From Herbidospora galbida (GTDB lineage Bacteria > Actinomycetota > Actinomycetes > Streptosporangiales > Streptosporangiaceae), in the NCBI RefSeq assembly GCF_005233835.1, contig NZ_SZQA01000002.1:248001-312000 (forward strand): a DNA stretch of 64,000 nucleotides. The letters run 5' to 3'. Position numbers and translations under genes: made by a program. The notes under the pieces were generated by a model. The model was given only the letters and a program-made list of their open reading frames with translations. It did no database searches and had not been told where the DNA came from. Shown here piece after piece: positions 45,626-53,139 of the stretch; positions within the stretch are counted from its first letter, which is position 1, and each line of letters opens with the position of its first letter.

Positions 45626-45641
45626 CCAAAGGGGTTTGTCG

Positions 45642-46445
45642 ATGCGGCTGCGGCTCGATCTGGGATATGACGGGACCGACTTCTCGGGATGGGCCAAGCA
45701 GCCCGGCAGGCGTACCGTCCAGGGAGAGCTCGAAGCCGCCCTGGGCCGCATCCTGCGCCTGCCCGAACCCCCGTCCCTGACCGTGGCGGGCCGCACCGAC
45801 GCCGGCGTGCACGCGCGGGGCCAGGTCGCCCACGTCGACCTGGCCGACGACGTCGAGGAGCCCGCCATGCTGCTCCGGCGGCTCGCGGGGGTGCTGACGC
45901 CCGACGTGCGGGTGAACCGCGTCAGCGTCGCCCCGCCCGGCTTCGACGCCCGCTTCTCGGCCATGTCCCGCCGGTACGGCTACCGCGTGAGCGACAACGC
46001 CGGGGGAGTCGACCCGCTGCGGCGCAAAGACGTCCTCTGGTACAACCGGCGCCTCGACGTCGGGCTCCTGAACGCCGGCTCGGCGGCCCTGCTGGGCGAA
46101 CACGACTTCGCGGCCTTCTGCAAGAAGCGCGAGGGGGCGACGACGATCCGCGAGCTCCAGCGGCTGTCGTGGGAGCAGGGCGAGACGTTCCTGACGGCGA
46201 CAGTGGTCGCCGACGCCTTCTGCCACTCGATGGTCAGGGCGCTGGTGGGCTCCCTGCTCATGGTCGGGGACGGCCGCCAGCCCATCGAGTGGCCGGGCGA
46301 GGTCCTCCGCCGCGCGGTACGCGATTCGGGCGTCCACGTGGCACCGGCTCTGGGCCTGACCTTGGAGGAGGTCCGGTACCCGGCGGACGCGGAACTCGCG
46401 GGCCGGGCGGAGATGACCCGCCGGGTGCGCACGCTCAGCACGTGA
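45642..46445 (+). CDS. truA: tRNA pseudouridine(38-40) synthase
   Basis: 267 residues from ATG 45642, with AAAGGGG seven bases upstream; a TTG at 45636 would add two residues. [20 protein letters not shown] opening and catalytic Asp in [29 protein letters not shown], and [14 protein letters not shown]. It isomerises uridines 38-40 in the anticodon stem-loop. It is placed after rpoA-rplQ in most actinobacteria. It converges, with a 7-bp gap and no terminator, on the next gene. Confidence 0.95.
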   Translation: MRLRLDLGYDGTDFSGWAKQPGRRTVQGELEAALGRILRLPEPPSLTVAGRTDAGVHARGQVAHVDLADDVEEPAMLLRRLAGVLTPDVRVNRVSVAPPGFDARFSAMSRRYGYRVSDNAGGVDPLRRKDVLWYNRRLDVGLLNAGSAALLGEHDFAAFCKKREGATTIRELQRLSWEQGETFLTATVVADAFCHSMVRALVGSLLMVGDGRQPIEWPGEVLRRAVRDSGVHVAPALGLTLEEVRYPADAELAGRAEMTRRVRTLST

Positions 46446-46452
46446 CCGCCAT

Positions 46453-48978
46453 CTAACCGGTGACGCGCTTCTCGATGATCTCGGCGGTCTGGTCGCGGAA
46501 GGCGCCGCTGACCGGGCCGAGGTCCTTTTCCTTCTCGGCCGGGGTGTGGCCGTCGGCGTAGGTGGCGTAACTGAAGACGATGTAGCGGCCCCAGACCATG
46601 CCCGCCGCGTAGCCTCCGCTGATGGCCACCCTGTCGGCGCCCGAGTCGGGGTCGCCGTTGAGGCCGCGGAACCACAGGTTGCTGCCGAGGTTCTTGGTCT
46701 GGTCGACGGCCAGAGCGGCGTCCTTGGTGGGGAGTACGGCTATGCCGGTGGTGACGGCGTACTGCTTCTTGCCGTCGACGTAGGTCGCGCGGAGCACCCG
46801 GCGGCAGTCGTTCTCCGACAGGGACTGGGCGAACGCGCCGGCGGCGGCCGAGGCGCAGTCGTCGGTGACGTTGACCTTGACGCGCTTGAAGGTGCGGCCG
46901 TTCACGCTGATCTTCGCGTCGGGGAAGGCCTCGTTGATCGTCAGTTTGCGGGGGTCGGTCGTCTCCGAGTCGAGCATCGCCGCCTCGACCGTCGGGGCCG
47001 GGTCGGCCTCGCCGCCGGGGGCGGCCGGGGCGTTGGTCACCGGGGGAGCGGCTGCCTCGTTGGCCGGCTCGTCTTCGCCCGCGTAGGCCATGTAGGCCGA
47101 GGCCCCGATGGCCGCGATCACGACGAGGGAGCCGCCGGCCAGCAGCACCTTCTTGACGCCGCCGCCCTTCTTCCTGACGGGCACCTCGGTGATCGGGGCG
47201 GCCTCGGCCGGGCGGTAGCCCTTGGGCAGCGGCGGATGGACGATCCCCTCGGTCACCGGCGCGGCGCCCAGGCTCTCGAACCCTCGCCCCGGAGACGCCG
47301 GGGCGGCCGGCGGCACGGGGGGAGTGAACAGGTTCTCCTGCGTCTGCTCCGGCTGGGGGTCGACCTTCTGCAACGGCATCTCCGGATCGGTGGGGACGTC
47401 GGCCGCGGTCCCGTTCACCGCGCCGAACGCTTGCGGGCTCTCCTGGACGGCCGGGTCGAACGCCTGGAAGGCCGGTTGCTCCTCGCGGGGGATCGTCGTC
47501 TCGGCGGGCTCCTCGTCGGGGATCGCGGCCGACGGCCACGGGGTGCCGGTGTCGCTGGCCCACTGCTGCGCGGGCGGCCACGGCGTGGCCTCGGGGCGGT
47601 CGCCCGGGACGGTGGCCACGCCCGTGTCGGGCTCGGCGGGAGACCCGGCCGCGTGGGCGGCCGCGGGCCAGTGGCGCGGGTAGACGGGCGGGTCGTCGTG
47701 GGACTCGACCGGCTCGCCGGGGGCGGCGGACTCCTCGACTGGAAGGCGCGGCGGCCAGACGGCGATGTCGCCCGGCTCGCCGGGGCGCTCGCTCTCGTCG
47801 GCGGGCCACTCGGGGAGCGGGGGGAGGCCGGAGGTGGTGGCGTCCACACCGGTGGGCTCTTCCACCGGCGTCGGCTCCGCGGTCGGTGCGGCGGGCCAGC
47901 CGGGCCATTCCTGGGCCGGGGCGGGCGGCCACGAACCGGCCTTGCCGTGGTCGCGGGTCTCCTCGGTCTCCGGATCGTAGGCGGGCACCGGCCAGGCGGC
48001 GTCGCGGTCGCGGGTCTCCTCGGTGTCCGGCGCGTAGACGGGCGGGGGCCAGGCGCCCCGCGTGTCCTGCGTGTCGACGTCGCCTTCGGAGACGGGAACC
48101 CAGGCGGACCGGGTGTCGCCTTCCGGCAGCTGCGGCTCGGCGTCGGGTTTCGGCGGGATCGGCGGCCAGGCGGCGCGGGAGTCGCGCGTCTCCTCGGTTC
48201 CGGGGTCGTAGACGGGGGCCGGCCAGGCTGATCGGGTGTCGTTCTCGGGCTCGGGCTGCGCGGGGGTGGGCCAGGCCGAGCGGGTGTCGTTCTCGGCTTC
48301 GGGCTGCGCAGGGCCAGGCCAGGCTGATCGGGTGTCGTTCTCGGGTTCGGGCTGCGCGGGGGTGGGCCAGGCTGATCGGGTGTCGTTCTCGGGGTGCGCG
48401 GGGGCGGGCCAGGCCGAGCGGGTGTCGCGCGTTTCCTCGGTCTGCGGGTCGTAGGCGGGCCAGGCGGGCGGGGCCTCCTGGGGCGCCTCGGGCTCGGGGG
48501 CGGTGGGGACCGGCCACGGGGCCCTCGGGTCGCGCGTCTCTTCGGTCTGCGGGTCGTAGGCCGGAGGGGGCCAGGCGGACTGCGGGTCGGGCGAGGCCTT
48601 CGGGAAGCCGAAGTGGCCCGTCGGGGGAGCCTCGGGGGTGTGCTCGGTCACCGGCGCGGGCGGCTGCCACGAGCGGGGCGCCGGCCAGGTCGAGCCGGGT
48701 TCGTCGGAGCGTTCCGCGCCTTCGGGGGCGAACCAGCCGCCGGAATCTTCGGGCTCGCGAGCCGGGGCCGGGGGCCACGTCGGGGGCTCGGCGGGAGGGG
48801 CGGCGGGAGCGGGTGGCCACTCCGGCTGGGCAGGGCGGGTCGTCGGGACGGCGAACCAGCCGTTGCCGGAGCCCTCTCCGGGCTGCGGGTAGTTCTCGTC
48901 ACGAGCCGACTGCCCGAAACTGGGCGGGGGCACCTTGCCCTCGTGGTCGTGCTCGGAGGCGGAATCCTGGCCACGCAT
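46453..48978 (-). CDS. large Pro/Trp-rich repeat membrane protein with extracellular domain
   Basis: 841 residues from ATG 48978. Residues 1-~600 are cytoplasmic, low-complexity and Pro/Glu/Trp-rich. Within them are DTRSAWP repeats between 185 and 252 (a 16-residue period: DTRSAWP-x-PAQPExEN) and five copies of YDPxTEETRD between 141 and 343. WPP/WPAP motifs are scattered throughout. A basic patch RKKGGGVKK (602-610), one membrane helix (~611-632) and an outer linker lead to a ~165-residue C-terminal domain (675-841; KLTINEAFPDAKISVNGRTF, DDCASAAAGAFAQSLSENDC, GGYAAGMVWGRYIVFSYATY). This domain resembles the lipoprotein encoded just upstream. I recognise no named family. Transcribed with the two upstream genes. 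Confidence 0.75.
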   Translation of the reverse strand: MRGQDSASEHDHEGKVPPPSFGQSARDENYPQPGEGSGNGWFAVPTTRPAQPEWPPAPAAPPAEPPTWPPAPAREPEDSGGWFAPEGAERSDEPGSTWPAPRSWQPPAPVTEHTPEAPPTGHFGFPKASPDPQSAWPPPAYDPQTEETRDPRAPWPVPTAPEPEAPQEAPPAWPAYDPQTEETRDTRSAWPAPAHPENDTRSAWPTPAQPEPENDTRSAWPGPAQPEAENDTRSAWPTPAQPEPENDTRSAWPAPVYDPGTEETRDSRAAWPPIPPKPDAEPQLPEGDTRSAWVPVSEGDVDTQDTRGAWPPPVYAPDTEETRDRDAAWPVPAYDPETEETRDHGKAGSWPPAPAQEWPGWPAAPTAEPTPVEEPTGVDATTSGLPPLPEWPADESERPGEPGDIAVWPPRLPVEESAAPGEPVESHDDPPVYPRHWPAAAHAAGSPAEPDTGVATVPGDRPEATPWPPAQQWASDTGTPWPSAAIPDEEPAETTIPREEQPAFQAFDPAVQESPQAFGAVNGTAADVPTDPEMPLQKVDPQPEQTQENLFTPPVPPAAPASPGRGFESLGAAPVTEGIVHPPLPKGYRPAEAAPITEVPVRKKGGGVKKVLLAGGSLVVIAAIGASAYMAYAGEDEPANEAAAPPVTNAPAAPGGEADPAPTVEAAMLDSETTDPRKLTINEAFPDAKISVNGRTFKRVKVNVTDDCASAAAGAFAQSLSENDCRRVLRATYVDGKKQYAVTTGIAVLPTKDAALAVDQTKNLGSNLWFRGLNGDPDSGADRVAISGGYAAGMVWGRYIVFSYATYADGHTPAEKEKDLGPVSGAFRDQTAEIIEKRVTG
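48227..48412 (-). repeat. 48-bp tandem repeat inside the 841-residue gene
   Basis: Four units with a 48-bp period starting at 48227, 48275, 48323 and 48371; the last is shortened by two codons. Each encodes a copy of ENDTRSAWPxPAQPEx. DNA identity between units is high, with differences mostly conservative, pointing to recent unit expansion. Confidence 0.85.
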
Positions 48979-49039
48979 ACCCGGAAGCGTATCGGCGCAC
49001 GCGAGATCGTCGTGCCGCTATGGGCGTTTCCGCATTTTG

Positions 49040-49759
49040 CTAGCCGCGGCCACCCCGCACTGACCTGGTGTCGAGCGCGGGGAACACCGTGGCGTCGGTG
49101 ATGTCTACGGCAGCCTGGTATAGGCGCTTGAGCTCGGCTTTCTTCGGTTCGTGGCCGTCTTTGAACTGGAACCAGAGCAGAATCGCATAATGCCCGTGGG
49201 TCCAGCCGCCGGCATAGGCCTCGCCGTCGCCGAGCTCCTTGGTGTGGTCGTCGTCGCCCGCGAGCGGCTTCAGGTAGTCCTTGCGTTCCTTGCCCGCGCC
49301 GGCCCCGGCGACGCTCTTGGCGCCCTTGCTGGTCTTCAGGTTGGCGACGCCGACGGTGCCGATCACGGTGCCCTTGGCGTCGTGGAAGCTGGCGCGGGCG
49401 AGCTGGTTGCAGCCGGCCGCCTTCAGGGCCTTCTGCAGCTTCTCGCCGGTGACCGCGTTCTTGCAGTCCTTCTTCTCCATCTCCCGGACGGTCATCTTGT
49501 AGGAGCGGCCTTTGCTCTTGAAGCGGCTGCGGCCGAAGATCTCGTTCAGGGTGAGCGGATCGGGGTCGGTCTCGCGCGCGGCGGCGTACCCGAACGTGCC
49601 TCCGGGGGCGACGGGCAGGCTCGGCTTGGGCGAGGCCGAAGCGGTGGCGGCGGGCGCGGCGGCGCCGTCGGAGCAGCCGGACAGCAGGCCGACGAGGAGG
49701 GTGGCGACCAGACCGGCGGGGACGGCGCCGGCGAACCGGCGTCTGGCGGGGGAACCCAT
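49040..49759 (-). CDS. lipoprotein sharing the extracellular domain of the downstream repeat protein
   Basis: 239 residues from ATG 49759 (MGSPARRRFAGAVPAGLVATL...); the open frame to 49816 adds 19 residues that would break the signal peptide. Lipobox LLSGC, acylated Cys at about residue 29. The mature part has an Ala/Ser/Pro linker and a domain DPDPLTLNEIFGRSRFKSKG, KKDCKNAVTGEKLQKALKAA, GCNQLARASFHDAKGTVIGT, GGWTHGHYAILLWFQFKDGH. Spacing of the two conserved Cys, the LTxNExF start and the GGW/Y-H/GRY strand match the C-terminus of the 841-residue protein. Family not recognised. It lies 26 bp from the CAP gene upstream and 61 bp from the repeat gene downstream. Confidence 0.75.
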   Translation of the reverse strand: MGSPARRRFAGAVPAGLVATLLVGLLSGCSDGAAAPAATASASPKPSLPVAPGGTFGYAAARETDPDPLTLNEIFGRSRFKSKGRSYKMTVREMEKKDCKNAVTGEKLQKALKAAGCNQLARASFHDAKGTVIGTVGVANLKTSKGAKSVAGAGAGKERKDYLKPLAGDDDHTKELGDGEAYAGGWTHGHYAILLWFQFKDGHEPKKAELKRLYQAAVDITDATVFPALDTRSVRGGRG

Positions 49760-49785
49760 GACCTTGAGATTAACCGCAGACCGGG

Positions 49786-50469
49786 TCAGGAATACCCGAA
49801 GTCCTGCGTCCACCACGGCCCGCCGGGTTCGAGGGTGACGCCGACCCCGGTCACGGTCAGCTGGCAGTTGAGGATGTTGCGCCGGTGGGAGGGGCTGTTC
49901 AGCCAGCTCTTCACCGCGTCGGCGGCGTTCCGGTAGCCCTTGGCGATGTTCTCGGCGCCGCCCAGCCGGTAGCCGGCGCGGGTCATGCGATCCCAGGGGC
50001 TGGCGCCGTCGGGCGACTCGTGGACGAACTTCCCGGTCGCCGCCATCTCGGCGGAGTGCTGCCGGGCCGAGGCCACCAGGCGGGGGTCGATCCGCAGCTT
50101 GGGGCAGCCGGCCCTGGCGCGGGCCTCGTTGACGAAGAACACCACGTTCTCTTCGAGCTCGGCCACGTGGCTGCTGACCTGGGGCGGCCTCCTGTCGGCC
50201 GCGCCTCCGGAGGAGGCCACCGACTCCTCGCCGCCCACGGGTGCGACCGGGACCAGCCCGGGACGGTGGCGGGGCGGCGGCGACGGGGTCGCCTTGGCGG
50301 CCGGCTGGTTGTCGCGCAGGTAGACCTCACTGGAGCCGTTGCCGAGCACGGTGATCCGGCCGATCACGATGCCTAAGACCAGGACCGCCAGGACGCATGC
50401 CAGAACGCCCAGCAGCGTCCCGCGTCGGGCGCTTGGCTGGGAATGCCGGTTGTGAGGGTTCTGCCACAT
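49786..50469 (-). CDS. CAP-domain (SCP/YkwD-like) membrane-anchored protein
   Basis: 227 residues from ATG 50469. Short cytoplasmic N-terminus, signal anchor (~17-38, GTLLGVLACVLAVLVLGIVI), Pro/Ala-rich linker, then a CAP domain at ~105-227: FVNEARARAGCPKLRIDPRL, ARQHSAEMAATGKFVHESPD, GAENIAKGYRNAADAVKSWL, NSPSHRRNILNCQLTVTGVG, WWTQDFGYS. The His/Glu cavity residues typical of bacterial CAP proteins are present. Bacterial members are extracellular and function is mostly unknown. First gene of the three-gene minus-strand cluster; no Shine-Dalgarno sequence precedes its start. Confidence 0.88.
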   Translation of the reverse strand: MWQNPHNRHSQPSARRGTLLGVLACVLAVLVLGIVIGRITVLGNGSSEVYLRDNQPAAKATPSPPPRHRPGLVPVAPVGGEESVASSGGAADRRPPQVSSHVAELEENVVFFVNEARARAGCPKLRIDPRLVASARQHSAEMAATGKFVHESPDGASPWDRMTRAGYRLGGAENIAKGYRNAADAVKSWLNSPSHRRNILNCQLTVTGVGVTLEPGGPWWTQDFGYS

Positions 50470-50479
50470 ACCGCAGCCA

Positions 50480-50507
50480 AATATAGGGATCCGAGAGCCT
50501 GTTGAAA
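50480..50507 (-). promoter_or_regulatory. promoter of the CAP-domain gene cluster
   Basis: On the minus strand: TTTCAA (50507-50502), 16 bp, TATATT (50485-50480). The transcript should start near 50473, only about four bases before the ATG at 50469, so the mRNA is nearly leaderless. Confidence 0.5.
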
Positions 50508-50588
50508 ATGAGAATGGAGAGACCGGATGGGTAGCTGACCCGCAGATCAGGGCAGCGGAGTAAGCGCTCCGTTTTGGACCGTTGCGTT

Positions 50589-50617
50589 TTGCTCAAGTCG
50601 GCGGCGGCGGGTATGGT
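50589..50617 (+). promoter_or_regulatory. rplM-rpsI promoter
   Basis: TTGCTC (50589-50594), exact 17-bp spacer, TATGGT (50612-50617). It is followed by a ~140-nt leader. Confidence 0.6.
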
Positions 50618-50694
50618 GGTGGATCGTTGTGTGTGCTTCAGTCCTTCGCTGACTGAACACGGCGCGTCCGGCGTCATCTCCCGTATGTGTGGAG

Positions 50695-50733
50695 ACGGAA
50701 GGTTGTGCCGCTGTGTGCCCTCACAACCTCCGT
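50695..50733 (+). promoter_or_regulatory. rplM (L13) leader hairpin
   Basis: ACGG-A-AGGTTGTG (50695-50707) pairs with CACAACCTCCGT (50722-50733): 12 bp with one bulged A and a 14-nt loop, 30 nt before the start codon. It matches the position of the L13 leader known from other bacteria; I cannot confirm a match to that family by eye. Confidence 0.5.
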
Positions 50734-50762
50734 GTGTTCATCATCCGACAGAAGGCACTGCC

Positions 50763-51206
50763 GTGAGCACGTTCACCCCGAAGCCCAACGACGTCGAGCG
50801 TCAGTGGTACGTCATCGACGCCACCGACGTCGTTCTCGGCCGGCTGGCAAGTCACGTCGCGGTCCTGCTCCGTGGCAAGCACAAGCCGATCTTCGCGAAC
50901 CACGTCGACACCGGCGACTTCGTGATCATCGTCAACGCCGACAAGATCCACCTGTCCGGCAACAAGCTGGCGCAGAAGAAGGCCTACCGCCACTCCGGCT
51001 ACCCGGGCGGTCTGCGCTCGGTCAGCTACGGCGAGCTGATGGAGAAGCGTCCCGACCGGGCCGTCGAGAAGGCCGTCAAGGGCATGCTGCCCAAGAACGC
51101 CCTCGGCCGGAAGATGGCCAAGAAGCTCAAGGTCTACGCCGGTCCGGAGCACCCGCACCAGGCGCAGAGCCCGGTGCCCTTCGAGATCACTCAGATCGCC
51201 CAGTAA
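50763..51206 (+). CDS. rplM: 50S ribosomal protein L13
   Basis: 147 residues from GTG 50763; the upstream open frame to 50574 spans the promoter and is rejected. [72 protein letters not shown]. Early 50S assembly protein, cotranscribed with rpsI. Confidence 0.98.
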   Translation: MSTFTPKPNDVERQWYVIDATDVVLGRLASHVAVLLRGKHKPIFANHVDTGDFVIIVNADKIHLSGNKLAQKKAYRHSGYPGGLRSVSYGELMEKRPDRAVEKAVKGMLPKNALGRKMAKKLKVYAGPEHPHQAQSPVPFEITQIAQ

Positions 51207-51236
51207 CGCCGAGCCAGGAAAGTTAAGAGGAGAACC

Positions 51237-51758
51237 GTGGCTGAGACCACCGGTACCGAGACGCTCGTCGAGGGCGAAGTCGAGGACTTCGCGGGCGAGG
51301 AATTCCCGTCCGAGTACACCACCGAGTCGGCTCCCGCCGCCGACGCCCCCGTGCGCAAGCCCGTCACCACGGGCAACTCGTACGGCACCGGCCGCCGCAA
51401 GGAGGCCGTGGCCCGTGTCCGCATCGTTCCGGGCACCGGCAAGTGGACGATCAACGGTCGTAGCATCGACGTCTACTTCCCGAACAAGGTCCACCAGCAG
51501 ATCGTCAACGAGCCCTTCGTGGTGCTCGGCGCCGAGGAGCAGTTCGACGTCATCGCCCGCATCGACGGCGGCGGCGTGACCGGCCAGGCCGGCGCCCTGC
51601 GCATGGGCCTGTCCCGCGCGCTGGCGATCCTCGACGCGGAGACCAACCGGCCGCCGCTGAAGAAGGCCGGCTTCCTCACCCGTGACGCCCGCGCCACGGA
51701 GCGGAAGAAGTACGGCCTCAAGAAGGCCCGTAAGGCTCCGCAGTACAGCAAGCGTTAA
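51237..51758 (+). CDS. rpsI: 30S ribosomal protein S9
   Basis: 173 residues from GTG 51237 behind TTAAGAGGAG. A ~45-residue acidic N-terminal extension ([20 protein letters not shown]) precedes the core [21 protein letters not shown] and ends with the invariant KAPQYSKR, whose C-terminal Arg touches P-site tRNA. The extension is common in actinobacteria. Confidence 0.98.
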   Translation: MAETTGTETLVEGEVEDFAGEEFPSEYTTESAPAADAPVRKPVTTGNSYGTGRRKEAVARVRIVPGTGKWTINGRSIDVYFPNKVHQQIVNEPFVVLGAEEQFDVIARIDGGGVTGQAGALRMGLSRALAILDAETNRPPLKKAGFLTRDARATERKKYGLKKARKAPQYSKR

Positions 51759-51759
51759 G

Positions 51760-53091
51760 TTGGGCCGCCTCTTCGGCACCGACGGGGTACGTGGGGTCGC
51801 GGGTCGCGACCTCACCGCCGAGCTGGCCATGGACCTGTCCGTGGCCGCCGCGCACGTCCTGCGCGATGCCGGGAGGAGCCGCCCGCTCGCCGTCGTAGGC
51901 CGGGACCCGCGCGCTTCGGGGGAATTCCTCGAAGCCGCTGTGGTCGCCGGCCTCGCGTCGTCTGGCATGGACGTGCTCCGTCTCGGCGTGCTGCCCACCC
52001 CGGCGGTCGCTCATCTGACCCCTGAGCTGGGAGCCGACCTCGGTGTCATGCTCTCGGCCTCGCACAACCCGGCGCCCGACAACGGCATCAAGTTCCTCAA
52101 CCGCCACGGCTTCAAGCTGCCCGACGTGGTGGAGAACGAGATCGAACGGCGTCTCGGGGAGAAGTGGGAACGTCCCGTCGGCGCGGCCGTGGGCCGGGTC
52201 CGGGAGGCGTACGGCGAGACCGAACGCTATGTCTCCCACGTCCTCAGTTCCCTGCCGCACCGTCTCGACGGTCTGCGGGTCGTCGTCGACTGCGCCCACG
52301 GCGCCGCGCACATGGTCGCCCCCGAGGCGCTGCTGCGCGCCGGGGCCGAGGTCGAGACGATCGGCACCGCCCCCGACGGCCTCAACATCAACGACGGCGT
52401 GGGCTCCACCCACCTGGGCCCGCTGCGTGAGGCGGTGCTGGCGCGCAGGGCCGACGTGGGCATCGCCTACGACGGCGACGCCGACCGCTGCCTTGCGGTG
52501 ACCGCCGACGGCGCCGAGATCGACGGCGACCAGATCATGGCGATCCTCGCGATGGCGATGCGCGCCGAGGGCCGCCTGGCCAAGGACACGGTCGTCGCCA
52601 CGGTGATGTCCAACCTGGGCTTCAAGCTGGCCATGCGCGAGGCGGGGGTGACGGTCGTCGAGACGGCCGTCGGCGACCGCTACGTGCTGGAGCGCATGCG
52701 CGAAGACGGCTTCACCTTCGGCGGTGAGCAGTCGGGGCACGTCATCATGCTCGACCACGCGACCACCGGCGACGGCCTGCTGACCTCGCTCCACCTGCTC
52801 GCGGCGGTGGCCCGTTCGGGCAAGCCGCTGGCCGAGCTGGCTTCGGTGATGACGAAGCTGCCGCAGGTCCTCGTCAACGTGAAGAACGTCGACAAGAACC
52901 GCGCGGGCGCCGCCGCCCTGCTGGCGGCGGTCGCGCAGGCCGAACTGGAACTCGGCGACACCGGCCGGGTGCTGATCCGGCCGAGCGGAACCGAGCCGAT
53001 GATCCGCGTCATGGTCGAGGCGGCCTCGCACGACCAGGCGACGGAGATGGCAGATCGACTGGCCGAGGTCGTCCGAGTCACCTGCGGATGA
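51760..53091 (+). CDS. glmM: phosphoglucosamine mutase
   Basis: 443 residues from TTG 51760, one base after the rpsI stop, giving the usual [14 protein letters not shown] start. Phosphoserine Ser101 in LSASHNP, Mg loop DGDADRC, sugar loop GGEQSGH, and phosphate loop [12 protein letters not shown]. It converts GlcN-6-P to GlcN-1-P for UDP-GlcNAc and peptidoglycan. No separate ribosome binding site, so it is likely coupled to rpsI. Ends at a bidirectional hairpin. Confidence 0.96.
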   Translation: MGRLFGTDGVRGVAGRDLTAELAMDLSVAAAHVLRDAGRSRPLAVVGRDPRASGEFLEAAVVAGLASSGMDVLRLGVLPTPAVAHLTPELGADLGVMLSASHNPAPDNGIKFLNRHGFKLPDVVENEIERRLGEKWERPVGAAVGRVREAYGETERYVSHVLSSLPHRLDGLRVVVDCAHGAAHMVAPEALLRAGAEVETIGTAPDGLNINDGVGSTHLGPLREAVLARRADVGIAYDGDADRCLAVTADGAEIDGDQIMAILAMAMRAEGRLAKDTVVATVMSNLGFKLAMREAGVTVVETAVGDRYVLERMREDGFTFGGEQSGHVIMLDHATTGDGLLTSLHLLAAVARSGKPLAELASVMTKLPQVLVNVKNVDKNRAGAAALLAAVAQAELELGDTGRVLIRPSGTEPMIRVMVEAASHDQATEMADRLAEVVRVTCG

Positions 53092-53107
53092 ACTAGGCCA
53101 TCTTGCG

Positions 53108-53139
53108 AGGGCGGTTTCTGATCTCTCAGAAGCCGCCCT
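53108..53139. terminator. bidirectional hairpin between glmM and the PhoX-like gene
   Basis: 14-bp stem AGGGCGG (53108-53114) with CCGCCCT (53133-53139), continued by a T-G pair and TTCTGA/TCAGAA, loop TCTC. The minus-strand gene stop codon (53126-53128) lies inside the right arm, so the structure spans the last codons of that gene. Confidence 0.8.

Noticed and set aside
45980-48820. Long alternative open frames on both strands over the 841-residue gene
   Set aside because: Arg/Pro/Gly-rich frames are shadows; the minus-strand frame ending at 46453 has signal-like topology, a recognisable paralogous domain and a good start.
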